Position numbers and translations under genes: made by a program. Positions 1-5,503 of a DNA stretch of 5,503 nucleotides are shown piece by piece (within the stretch, counting starts at the first letter, position 1; each line of letters starts with the position of its first letter). Source of the DNA: an uncultured Pseudorhodoferax sp. (GTDB taxonomy: Bacteria > Pseudomonadota > Gammaproteobacteria > Burkholderiales > Burkholderiaceae); NCBI GenBank assembly GCA_913776795.1, contig CAJYRH010000360.1, positions 1 through 5,503 of the forward strand. Direction: 5' to 3'. A model generated the notes under the pieces. That model saw only the letters and a program-made list of their open reading frames with translations. It had not been told where the DNA came from and searched no databases.

Positions 1-497
1 TCGCCGCGCACCAGTGCCTCGATCACGCCGCGTGCGTGGATGAGCTGGCCGACGGCGCGCCGGTAGAGCCGGCCGCCGTGCAGCTGGCGCAGCGGTGCCA
101 GGTGCGCGCGCAGGGCCACGCCGCCCGACAGCGAATCGGCCAGCGTGTAGCCCACGGTGCCGCCGAAGGTGTCCTCCAGCCGCTGGTACGGCGCATCGGC
201 GCGCACCACGATGTCGGTGGCGTAGACCGGGCGGCCGCCGTAGTGCTCCGGGGCCGGCACGGGTGCGGCCACCAGCACCGGCCTTGGCTGCCGCTCGGCG
301 AACGGAAGGCCGCACATCATGGCCAGGCCCAGGTCCTGCCGCGCCCACAGCACGCTCAGCGGCGCGGGCGGGTCGTGGTCGATGACGGGCCAGTCCAGCC
401 GCGCGCGGTGCAGCACCCAGGCCAGCAAGGCCTTCCAGTCGGCGCGCGCCCACGGCGTGGCCGAGTACATGCGCGCGTTGGCGACGGGCGTGGACAT
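1..497 (-). CDS. PhnD/SsuA-like substrate-binding family protein, 3' end outside the window
   Basis: This reading frame runs from an ATG at 497 off the left edge, giving 165 residues with no stop. The recognisable part is at residues 111-133 (FGGTVGYTLADSLSGGVALR and onward), which resembles the hinge segment of PhnD/SsuA/transferrin-type periplasmic substrate-binding proteins. Those proteins usually bind phosphonates, sulfonates or other small anions for ABC transporters. The N-terminus (MSTPVANARMYSATPWARAD) has no hydrophobic core or lipobox, so a signal peptide is not visible and the protein may be cytoplasmic. It begins 12 bases after the stop of the cyclodeaminase-family gene on the same strand, so the two are probably co-transcribed. 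The ribosome binding site is poor (only GC-rich sequence precedes the ATG). A downstream in-frame ATG at residue 10 has no better one. Ligand and function are unknown; the family call is from motif resemblance only. Confidence 0.68.
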   Translation of the reverse strand, partial: MSTPVANARMYSATPWARADWKALLAWVLHRARLDWPVIDHDPPAPLSVLWARQDLGLAMMCGLPFAERQPRPVLVAAPVPAPEHYGGRPVYATDIVVRADAPYQRLEDTFGGTVGYTLADSLSGGVALRAHLAPLRQLHGGRLYRRAVGQLIHARGVIEALVRG

Positions 498-509
498 GGC
501 GGCCGCGCG

Positions 510-1538
510 TCAGCGAAAGCGCAGGGTCTGGCCGATGCCCAGCGCGCGGGCCTTCTCGAGCATGGCGTGGCCCAGTGCGATGTCCGACAGCGACAGGCCA
601 CGGTGCCAGAACAGGTTGGTCTCGGCATCGCTTTCGCGGCCCGGCTTGAGGTTGGCGACGATTTGGCCCAGCTCGGCATGCAGGGTCTGCTCGGACAGGC
701 GGCCGCTGTCCACATGGGCGCGCAGCGCACCGAAGGGGCCAGCCTTGGCCTGGCCCCAGTCGTCCATGACCATCTTGTCCATGATGTCGGTCAGCGACAG
801 CTCGACCGCGCTCATGGTGCCGTAGGGGATCACGCAGGCGCCCTTGGCGATCCATTCGGTCTTGAGCAGCGGCGCCGGCTGCTCCAGGCGCGAGGCCTCG
901 ACGACGATGTCGGCGCCGCGCACGGTGGACTCCCAGTCGGGCGCGACGGTGATCTTTTTGCCCAGGTCGCGCTCCAGCCGCGCCGCGAAGGCCGTGCGGC
1001 TCTCGGGCCGGCGCGAGTGCACGCGGATCTCGTCGAAGTCGAAGATGGCGTCGAGCAGGCGCACGTTCCAGTAGGCCGTGCCGCGCGCGCCGATGTGGCC
1101 CAGCACCCTGGAGTTCTTGCGCGCCAGGTGCCGCGCGCCGATGGCGGTGACGGCGCCAGTGCGCATGTCGGTGATGTCCGAGGCGTCGATCATGGCCAGC
1201 GGCACGCCGTTCCTGGGATCGAACAGGTTCAGGACCGCCAGCTCCGACGGCAGGCCCTGCTCGTAGTTGCGGTAGAAGTCGCCGACCGTCTTGACGCCGG
1301 CCACGCCATGCGCGCCCAGGCTTCGGATGTAGCCGCGCAACACATTGAAGTGCCCGGGGTAATCCTTCTCCGGCACCAGGTGCATGCGCGGTTCGATCGT
1401 GGTCTCGTCCAGGCCTTGGGCGCGCAGGCCCCGCTCCACGGCGGCAATGATCTCCGCGTCGGTCAGCGCCAGGCGCTCGATGTCGGGATGGTTCAGGTAC
1501 GTGAGGTCGATGCGGGGCGTGGGAGGCGTGGAGGGCAT
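510..1538 (-). CDS. Ornithine cyclodeaminase / mu-crystallin family protein
   Basis: The 342-residue protein is of usual length for the ornithine cyclodeaminase (OCD)/mu-crystallin family. These NAD(P)-dependent cytoplasmic enzymes include ornithine and lysine cyclodeaminases, ketimine reductases and alanine dehydrogenases. Visible family features are EPRMHL (R51), GVKTVGDF (K83), the substrate-site motif DMRTGA at 124-129 (R126), and a nucleotide-binding turn LGHIGARGTAYWN at 146-158 opening the Rossmann domain. The C-terminal block YGTMSAVELSLTDIMDK is typical of a proteobacterial OCD-like subgroup. The frame is open upstream to an ATG at 1679, but that extension is Arg-rich and lacks family similarity. 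The ATG at 1538 has AGGA eight bases before it and gives the expected N-terminus (DLTYLNHPDI), so it was chosen. It lies upstream of the substrate-binding-like gene in a probable operon. The actual substrate cannot be read from the sequence. Confidence 0.9.
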   Translation of the reverse strand: MPSTPPTPRIDLTYLNHPDIERLALTDAEIIAAVERGLRAQGLDETTIEPRMHLVPEKDYPGHFNVLRGYIRSLGAHGVAGVKTVGDFYRNYEQGLPSELAVLNLFDPRNGVPLAMIDASDITDMRTGAVTAIGARHLARKNSRVLGHIGARGTAYWNVRLLDAIFDFDEIRVHSRRPESRTAFAARLERDLGKKITVAPDWESTVRGADIVVEASRLEQPAPLLKTEWIAKGACVIPYGTMSAVELSLTDIMDKMVMDDWGQAKAGPFGALRAHVDSGRLSEQTLHAELGQIVANLKPGRESDAETNLFWHRGLSLSDIALGHAMLEKARALGIGQTLRFR

Positions 1539-1546
1539 TGGCGAAA

Positions 1547-1550
1547 TCCT
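1547..1550 (-). promoter_or_regulatory. Ribosome binding site deciding the OCD-family start
   Basis: Read on the minus strand, AGGA is followed by eight bases (TTTCGCCA) and then the ATG at 1538. It is the reason for preferring this start over the longer frame from 1679. Confidence 0.6.
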
Positions 1551-1847
1551 AGCGGTGCGCTTGCTCGGAAAGCGCATGAGCATCTGCGGGCAGCGCATAT
1601 GCACCAGTGCGGCGCGCCAGCGTGCACCGATTTGCTGCCTATACAGGTATGGGCATGGTCGGCGCTTGGTGCGGAGCAAGTCGCGCGCCAGGGCGGACGC
1701 CGGGTGCCGGCAGACCCGTGCCGGAGCATCCGTGTTGCCGCAAGACGCTCGTCAGCGGCCTTGCCGCGTGCGGCCACGGCCCGGTCACCCGCGCAACCAA
1801 GGCGCAGCGACTTGCGCAGGCCATCGGTTGGCGCAGAGGTGGGGCGT

Positions 1848-1863
1848 GCCGGACCGGTCCGGC
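1848..1863. repeat. Perfect 16-bp palindrome just downstream of pdxH
   Basis: GCCGGACCGGTCCGGC is identical to its reverse complement and ends nine bases beyond the pdxH stop codon (1872-1874). It overlaps a second palindrome, CCGGCGCCGG (1859-1868). As RNA it could form a six-pair GC stem with a CCGG tetraloop. No T-run follows in the pdxH direction (the sequence continues ACGCCCCACC), so it is not a classical intrinsic terminator. It may act as an mRNA 3'-end stabiliser, a U-tract-less terminator, or a protein site. The sequence is certain; the role is open. Confidence 0.5.
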
Positions 1864-1871
1864 GCCGGTGG

Positions 1872-2519
1872 CTACGGGGCGAGGCGCTCGCGCAGCCAGC
1901 CGCCGCCTTCCTGGCGGTACTGGAGACGGTCGTGCAACCTGCTCCTGCGCCCCTGCCAGAACTGCCATGCGGCCGGCACCAGGCGGTATCCGCCCCAGTG
2001 CGGCGGCCGGGGTGGCTTGAGCAAAAACTGCGCGCCGTACTTCGCGGCATTGGCCACCAGGACGCCACGGCCGGAGATCACCTGGCTCTGCGGGCTGGCC
2101 CAGGCGCCGATGCGCGAGTCCAGAGGCCGGCTGTCGAAGTAGGCGTCGCTCTCGGCGGCACTGGTTTTTTCGACCACGCCTTCGATGCGCACCACGCGCT
2201 CCAGTTCGACCCAGTGGAACTGCAGCGCCGCATACGGGTTGCCTGCCAGCTCCTGACCCTTGCGGCTCTCGTAGTTGGTGTAGAAAACCAGGCCGCGCGC
2301 GTCGTAGCCCTTGACCAGCACGATGCGCGTGGACGGCCGCAGGTCGCTGCCCACGGTGGCCAGCGTCATCGCATTGGGCTCGGGCACCTGGGCCGCGATG
2401 GCCTCGTTCAGCCATTGGTCGAACTGCTGCAGCGGGTCGGCGTGCGAGGCCGCTTCGTCGAGTTCGGCGCGTTCGTAGCTCTTGCGCAGCGCGGCGATGG
2501 AGGTCTGGAGTTCGCTCAT
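1872..2519 (-). CDS. pdxH: Pyridoxine/pyridoxamine 5'-phosphate oxidase
   Basis: PdxH is the FMN-dependent cytoplasmic oxidase that converts pyridoxine or pyridoxamine 5'-phosphate to pyridoxal 5'-phosphate with O2, the last step of de novo vitamin B6 synthesis and the salvage step. The 215-residue length matches the family. Motifs in order are an N-terminal [12 protein letters not shown] (11-22), [13 protein letters not shown] (61-73, with R65 and K70 in the FMN region), [13 protein letters not shown] (79-91), and [16 protein letters not shown] (127-142, with Y127, R131 and S135 at the expected substrate phosphate site). The C-terminus has RLHDRLQYR (194-202, R194 and H196 matching the catalytic Arg/His pair) and ends RERLAP. 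No key residue appears missing. The start at 2519 gives the usual N-terminus although the upstream Shine-Dalgarno is weak. It is divergent from the tetR gene, with about 70 bp between them. Confidence 0.97.
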   Translation of the reverse strand: MSELQTSIAALRKSYERAELDEAASHADPLQQFDQWLNEAIAAQVPEPNAMTLATVGSDLRPSTRIVLVKGYDARGLVFYTNYESRKGQELAGNPYAALQFHWVELERVVRIEGVVEKTSAAESDAYFDSRPLDSRIGAWASPQSQVISGRGVLVANAAKYGAQFLLKPPRPPHWGGYRLVPAAWQFWQGRRSRLHDRLQYRQEGGGWLRERLAP

Positions 2520-2553
2520 GGCGCGAGATTGTGCGCCTTCGCTGATGCGGCGA

Positions 2554-2583
2554 TTGACGACTGAATATTCATTCGCCTAAGAT
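2554..2583 (+). promoter_or_regulatory. Candidate sigma70-type promoter of the tetR gene
   Basis: TTGACG (2554-2559) matches five of six bases of the -35 consensus. TAAGAT (2578-2583) matches four of six of the -10, with an 18-base spacer. A start site about seven bases past the -10 would fall on or next to the GTG start codon at 2590, implying a leaderless or nearly leaderless mRNA. The palindrome at 2559-2574 occupies the spacer, as expected for a repressor site. This is a sequence-match inference; no transcription start is known. Confidence 0.4.
2559..2574. promoter_or_regulatory. Putative TetR operator O1 (pdxH/tetR intergenic)
   Basis: GACTGAATATTCATTC is an imperfect 16-bp palindrome with seven of eight base pairs complementary and a perfect TGAATATTCA core. 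It matches the second site at 3201-3216 at 14 of 16 positions. It sits between the -35 and -10 elements of the candidate tetR promoter and also within the only region available for the divergent pdxH promoter. TetR-family proteins typically bind such palindromes next to their own genes, so autoregulation is the natural reading. Confidence 0.7.
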
Positions 2584-2589
2584 GCCGGT

Positions 2590-3162
2590 GTGAAACCCAA
2601 GGACGAAGACAAGCAGCAGGCCATCGCCGACGCCACCTTTGCGCTCGTGGAGCAGGTCGGCCTGTCCGGCCTGACCATGGCCTCCATTGCACGCCAGGCA
2701 GGCATCGCCACGGGCACGCTCTATGTCTACTACAAGTCCAAGGAGGAACTGCTCAACGCGCTGTACGAGCAGGTCAAGGGTGCGCTGGGCCGCCTGATCA
2801 CGGCCGACCACGATCCCGGCATGCCGTTCCGCGCGCGCTTCCAGCGCAACTGGCTCCTGATGCTGCGCTTTCGCATGGCGCACTACGCCGAGACCGTGTT
2901 CATGGAGCAGTACTACAACTCGCCCTGGTTCAGCGAGGCCTCGCGCCAGTTCTCGGCCCGCTTCACGCAGGACTGCCTGGGCTTCTTCGACGAGGCGCGG
3001 GCCCAGCAAATCGTGAAGGATGTGCCCACCATGCTGCTGGCATCGAGCTTCTTCGGCTCTGTGCGCGAGACCGCGAACCTGCTGCGCAGCGGCGACCTGC
3101 CGGACGACGATGCAGCGCTGTCCCAGGCCTTCGGCATCTTCTGGGATGGCATCAAGGGCTGA
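2590..3162 (+). CDS. TetR/AcrR-family transcriptional regulator
   Basis: The 190-residue protein has a classical TetR N-terminal helix-turn-helix domain at about residues 8-55. It includes AIADATFALVEQVGLSGLTM and then SIARQAGIATGTLYVYYKSK, the YxYYKSKEEL recognition and linker segment. The rest is a variable helical ligand-binding and dimerisation domain (about 60-190), with an aromatic-rich stretch MEQYYNSPWF at about 104-113. An in-frame TAA at 2578-2580 limits upstream extension, and no start is available between it and the GTG at 2590. The next ATG would delete much of the DNA-binding domain. There is no strong Shine-Dalgarno, which fits a leaderless message. Matching palindromes lie before this gene and before the following dehydrogenase genes. 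It is therefore probably an autoregulated repressor of that operon, with a ligand that may be the dehydrogenase substrate or product. The ligand is not predictable from sequence. Confidence 0.93.
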   Translation: MKPKDEDKQQAIADATFALVEQVGLSGLTMASIARQAGIATGTLYVYYKSKEELLNALYEQVKGALGRLITADHDPGMPFRARFQRNWLLMLRFRMAHYAETVFMEQYYNSPWFSEASRQFSARFTQDCLGFFDEARAQQIVKDVPTMLLASSFFGSVRETANLLRSGDLPDDDAALSQAFGIFWDGIKG

Positions 3163-3200
3163 CGCCATGCCGGAACGACCAATCCATCCGACACATAAAA

Positions 3201-3216
3201 GAATGAACATTCATTC
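3201..3216. promoter_or_regulatory. Putative TetR operator O2 upstream of the dehydrogenase genes
   Basis: GAATGAACATTCATTC is a 16-bp palindrome with seven of eight base pairs complementary; only the central C/A step is unpaired. It is the near-copy of O1 at 2559-2574. It lies 30 bases before the ATG of the iron-sulfur subunit and just after a -10-like CATAAA (3194-3199). No clear -35 was found at the right spacing. A repressor bound here would block initiation or early elongation into the two dehydrogenase genes. Confidence 0.72.
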
Positions 3217-3246
3217 ATCGCAAATTCCCACCCACGAAAGCCCACC

Positions 3247-3705
3247 ATGCCCAACCTGAACATCAATGGCCAGGACGTCCGTGTCGACGCCGATGGCTCC
3301 ACCCCCATCCTTTGGGCCCTGCGCGATACGCTGGGCATGACCGGCACCAAGTTCGGCTGCGGCGCTGCGCTGTGCGGCGCCTGCACCGTGCACCTGAACG
3401 GCGCAGCGATTCGCTCCTGCGTCACGCCCATCTCGGCGGCCGAAGGCCAGAAGATCACCACCATCGAGGCGATCCCGGCGGACCGCGTCGGCAAGGCCGT
3501 GCACGCGGCCTGGGTCAAGATCGACGTGGCCCGGTGCGGCTACTGCCAGAGCGGACAGATCATGAGCGCCACCGCGCTGCTGCAGGCCAACCCCAACCCT
3601 ACCGATGCCGACATCGACGCCGCCATGGCCGGCAACATCTGCCGCTGTGGCACCTATGCGCGCATCCGCGGCGCGATCAAGGACGCGGCCGCGTCGCTGG
3701 CCTGA
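3247..3705 (+). CDS. (2Fe-2S) subunit of IorA-like molybdenum hydroxylase
   Basis: This 152-residue protein is the small electron-transfer subunit of a xanthine dehydrogenase-superfamily enzyme, closest in layout to isoquinoline 1-oxidoreductase alpha subunit (IorA). The N-terminal plant-type ferredoxin domain carries C38, C43, C46 and C58 (FGCGAALCGACTVH and then SC). The C-terminal helical [2Fe-2S] domain carries C97, C100, C132 and C134 (RCGYCQSGQI and ICRCGTY). All eight cluster ligands are present and the length is normal. It would pass electrons from the molybdenum site on the large subunit to an acceptor such as a cytochrome. It has no signal peptide and probably travels with the Tat-targeted large subunit. 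The ATG at 3247 has only a weak purine stretch (GAAAG) upstream. It is followed after 13 bases by the large subunit gene. Substrate is not known, so no gene symbol is given. Confidence 0.93.
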   Translation: MPNLNINGQDVRVDADGSTPILWALRDTLGMTGTKFGCGAALCGACTVHLNGAAIRSCVTPISAAEGQKITTIEAIPADRVGKAVHAAWVKIDVARCGYCQSGQIMSATALLQANPNPTDADIDAAMAGNICRCGTYARIRGAIKDAAASLA

Positions 3706-3707
3706 AC

Positions 3708-3713
3708 GGGAGA
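3708..3713 (+). promoter_or_regulatory. Ribosome binding site of the molybdopterin subunit gene
   Basis: GGGAGA lies in the 13-base gap after the small-subunit stop, with GGGAG six bases before the ATG at 3719. It fixes the large-subunit start and supports translation from a shared message. Confidence 0.6.
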
Positions 3714-3718
3714 CCACC

Positions 3719-5503
3719 ATGCACCTGCACGACACCACCCCCGAACAGATCCGCGCCATGCTGCCGCCGCAGCTGCAGCGCCGCCTGGCTGGCACCGATG
3801 AAGCCGAGGGCCTGCCGCGCCGCAGCTTCCTCAAGCTCGGTGCCGCCACCGGTTTCGCGCTGGGCGTGTTCCCGCTGCCGGGCCAGGCCCAGGGCGCGGC
3901 CGCGCCGGCGCTCAAGCCGGGCCAGCAGCCGGCCGCGTTCGTGAAGATCGCGCGCGACGGCAGCGTCACCGTGACCGTCAACCGCCTGGAGTTCGGCCAG
4001 GGCACGCACACCGGCCTGGCCATGGTGCTGGCCGAGGAGCTGGATGCCGACTGGAGCCGCGTGCGCGCCACCCACGGCGACGCCGCCATGGCCTATGCCG
4101 ATCCGGCCTACGGCATGCACCTGACGGGCGGCTCCACCGCCATCAAGAACTCCTACACCCAGTACCGCGAGCTGGGGGCCCGCACCCGCGCGATGCTGGT
4201 GCAGGCCGCCGCCACGCAGTGGGGCGTGCCGGCCACGTCGCTGGCCACCGAGCGTGGCGTGGTCATCGGCCCCGGCGGCAAGCGCCTGGACTACGGCGCG
4301 CTGGCCGAGGCCGCCATGCAGCTGCCCGTGCCCCCCCAGGTCACGCTCAAGGACCCGAAGAACTTCAAGCTGATCGGCCAGCCCACCGGCCGGCTCGACG
4401 CGCAGGCCAAGTCCAGCGGCCGGCAGGACTTCGGGATCGACGTGCGCCTGCCCGGCATGCTGACCGCCGTGTGCCAGCACCCGCCGGTGTTCGGCGGCAA
4501 GCTGGCGTCGGTGGACGACGCCGCTGCGCGCGCCGTGAAGGGCGTGAAGGCCGTGCTGCGCGTGCCGCTGCACAACGGCGGCGAGGGCGTGGCCGTGGTC
4601 GCGGACGGGTACTGGGCGGCCAAGCAGGGCCGCGACGCACTCCAGCTGCAATGGAGCGATGCCGGCCTGCAGAAGGTCGACAGTGCCGCGCAGCTGGCGA
4701 GCTACCGTGCACTCGCCGCCAAGACCGGCCACATCAAGTACCAGGCCGACATGGCGCCGCTGGCCGGCGCGCCGCACAAGATCAGCGCCGAGTTCCATTT
4801 CCCCTACCTGGCCCATGCGCCCATGGAGCCGCTGAACTGCACCGTGCAGCTCACCGGCCGCGGTGCCGACGCCAAGGCCAAGCTCTGGGTCGGCACGCAG
4901 ATGCCGGGCCTGGAAGCCGCCGCCGCCGTGCGCGTGCTGGGCATCAAGCCGGAGAACCTGGCCATCGAGGTGCAGATGGCTGGCGGCGGTTTCGGCCGGC
5001 GCGGCCTGCCGACCAGCGACTTCGTGGTCGAGGCCTGCACGATCGCCAAGGCCGCCCAGGCGGCCGGCATCGCCGCCCCGATCCGCACGCTGTGGAGCCG
5101 CGAAGACGACATCCGCGGCGGCTACTACCGGCCCATGCACGTGCACCGCGCCGAGATCGGCTTCGACGCCAAGGGCAAGGTGCTGGCCTGGGACCATGTG
5201 ATCGTGGGCCAGTCCATCATGGCCGGCACCTTCTTCGAGTCGGCCATGGTCAAGGATGGCGTGGACACCACCATGGTCGAGGGCATGCGCGCGCCCTACG
5301 ACGTGCCGATGCGGCTGTCGGCCCACCATCCCAGGGACAACGTGCCGGTGCTCTGGTGGCGCAGCGTGGGCTCCACCCACACCGCCTATGTGATGGAGAC
5401 GCTGGTCGACGAGATCGCGCGCACCACCGGGCAGGACCCCGTGGCCTACCGCATGGCGCTGATGGACGCGAAGAGCGCACGCCACCGCGCCGCGTTGCAG
5501 TTG
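3719..5503 (+). CDS. Molybdopterin-binding subunit of IorB-like aldehyde/xanthine oxidoreductase, 3' end outside the window
   Basis: The frame is open for 595 codons to the window edge. Complete relatives are roughly 740-780 residues, so the C-terminus is missing by truncation of the window. Residues 33-60 form a Tat signal: RRSFLK at 34-39, then a hydrophobic stretch GAATGFALGVFPLPG and an AQA-type cleavage region, indicating export of the folded enzyme to the periplasm. Family motifs are TGGSTAIKNSYTQYRELGA (136-154), HAPMEPLNCTV (366-376), the molybdopterin-cofactor loop GGGFGRR (422-428), WSREDDIRGGYYRP (459-472) and LWWRSVGSTHTAYVMETLVDE (545-565). The a/b hammerhead-like domain lies around 225-330. 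With the preceding [2Fe-2S] subunit it forms an IorAB-type hydroxylase that would oxidise an N-heterocycle or aldehyde using water-derived oxygen. No FAD subunit is encoded in the window. The exact substrate cannot be assigned. Confidence 0.94.
   Translation, partial: MHLHDTTPEQIRAMLPPQLQRRLAGTDEAEGLPRRSFLKLGAATGFALGVFPLPGQAQGAAAPALKPGQQPAAFVKIARDGSVTVTVNRLEFGQGTHTGLAMVLAEELDADWSRVRATHGDAAMAYADPAYGMHLTGGSTAIKNSYTQYRELGARTRAMLVQAAATQWGVPATSLATERGVVIGPGGKRLDYGALAEAAMQLPVPPQVTLKDPKNFKLIGQPTGRLDAQAKSSGRQDFGIDVRLPGMLTAVCQHPPVFGGKLASVDDAAARAVKGVKAVLRVPLHNGGEGVAVVADGYWAAKQGRDALQLQWSDAGLQKVDSAAQLASYRALAAKTGHIKYQADMAPLAGAPHKISAEFHFPYLAHAPMEPLNCTVQLTGRGADAKAKLWVGTQMPGLEAAAAVRVLGIKPENLAIEVQMAGGGFGRRGLPTSDFVVEACTIAKAAQAAGIAAPIRTLWSREDDIRGGYYRPMHVHRAEIGFDAKGKVLAWDHVIVGQSIMAGTFFESAMVKDGVDTTMVEGMRAPYDVPMRLSAHHPRDNVPVLWWRSVGSTHTAYVMETLVDEIARTTGQDPVAYRMALMDAKSARHRAALQL

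Larger units (their letters stand above)
1539..1871. other. 333-base intergenic region without a recognisable gene
   Basis: This stretch separates the pdxH stop from the OCD-family start, both on the minus strand. Frames are open across it in several directions, but the translations are Arg/Ala/Gly/Pro-rich, carry no recognised motif, and run on into shadows of the neighbouring genes. It holds several short GC-rich inverted repeats. These are the 16-bp palindrome at 1848-1863, an imperfect stem at about 1740-1764 (GCAAG/CTTGC and CGCT/AGCG around a CGTC loop), and GCCGC-GT-GCGGC at 1763-1774. None is followed by a T-run on either strand. The OCD operon promoter should lie here. A weak -10-like TATAGG on the minus strand at 1643-1638 has no convincing -35 partner. 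Confidence 0.6.

Noticed and set aside
1539..1679. A 47-residue N-terminal extension of the OCD-family protein
   Set aside because: The extension is basic and unlike the family, while the internal ATG at 1538 has a Shine-Dalgarno and gives the expected N-terminus.
36..2564. An 842-codon open frame on the plus strand opposite the OCD-family gene and pdxH
   Set aside because: It is antisense to two clear conserved genes, crosses their intergenic gap, and translates to low-complexity Arg/Gly/Ala/His/Val-rich sequence with no motif. High GC third positions remove stops from this frame.
3163..3200. A terminator between tetR and the dehydrogenase genes
   Set aside because: No stem-loop followed by a T-run is present in the 84-base gap, so read-through from tetR remains possible.
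2569..3210. A 213-codon minus-strand open frame opposite tetR
   Set aside because: It is entirely antisense to a well-supported TetR gene and shows no recognisable domain.
4331..4337. A run of seven C residues inside the molybdopterin subunit gene as a possible frameshift site
   Set aside because: The frame continues correctly through it (PVPPQV) with family motifs on both sides, so there is no sign of a slip or error.
3677..5485. A 602-codon open frame on the minus strand opposite the molybdopterin subunit
   Set aside because: It is the His/Gly/Ala-rich mirror of a gene with intact family motifs on the plus strand, a GC-driven shadow.

Overview
The window reads as a chromosomal segment of a GC-rich beta-proteobacterium. 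Protein style (PdxH, OCD-family enzyme, isoquinoline-oxidoreductase-type dehydrogenase) and codon use suggest Comamonadaceae or a close relative of Burkholderiales. That placement is inference from family resemblance, not a database match. No rRNA, tRNA, CRISPR array or mobile element was seen.

Left half, minus strand. pdxH (2519 to 1872) encodes pyridoxine/pyridoxamine 5'-phosphate oxidase. About 330 bases of noncoding sequence follow, starting with a perfect 16-bp palindrome just past the pdxH stop. Next is an ornithine cyclodeaminase-family enzyme (1538 to 510, start corrected to the ATG with a Shine-Dalgarno). Twelve bases further on is a second gene (497 to beyond position 1, cut by the window edge) that resembles PhnD/SsuA-type substrate-binding proteins but has no visible signal peptide. 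These last two look like a small operon of unknown substrate.

Right half, plus strand. A TetR-family repressor gene (2590-3162, GTG start) is divergent from pdxH. After 84 bases come a two-[2Fe-2S] subunit (3247-3705) and a Tat-exported molybdopterin subunit (3719 to beyond 5503, truncated by the window). Together these form an IorA/IorB-like molybdenum hydroxylase of the xanthine dehydrogenase superfamily, probably periplasmic.

The clearest regulatory signal is a pair of nearly identical 16-bp palindromes matching at 14 of 16 positions. One lies in the pdxH/tetR intergenic region over a plausible tetR promoter, the other just upstream of the dehydrogenase genes. The simplest reading is that the TetR protein represses itself and the dehydrogenase operon, and is released by the substrate or a related ligand. 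The pdxH promoter must share the first site's 70-bp region, so pdxH may be affected too.

Apart from this local circuit, the window looks like ordinary metabolic chromosome. Very long antisense open frames, including one of 842 codons, are explained by high GC content and are not reported as genes.
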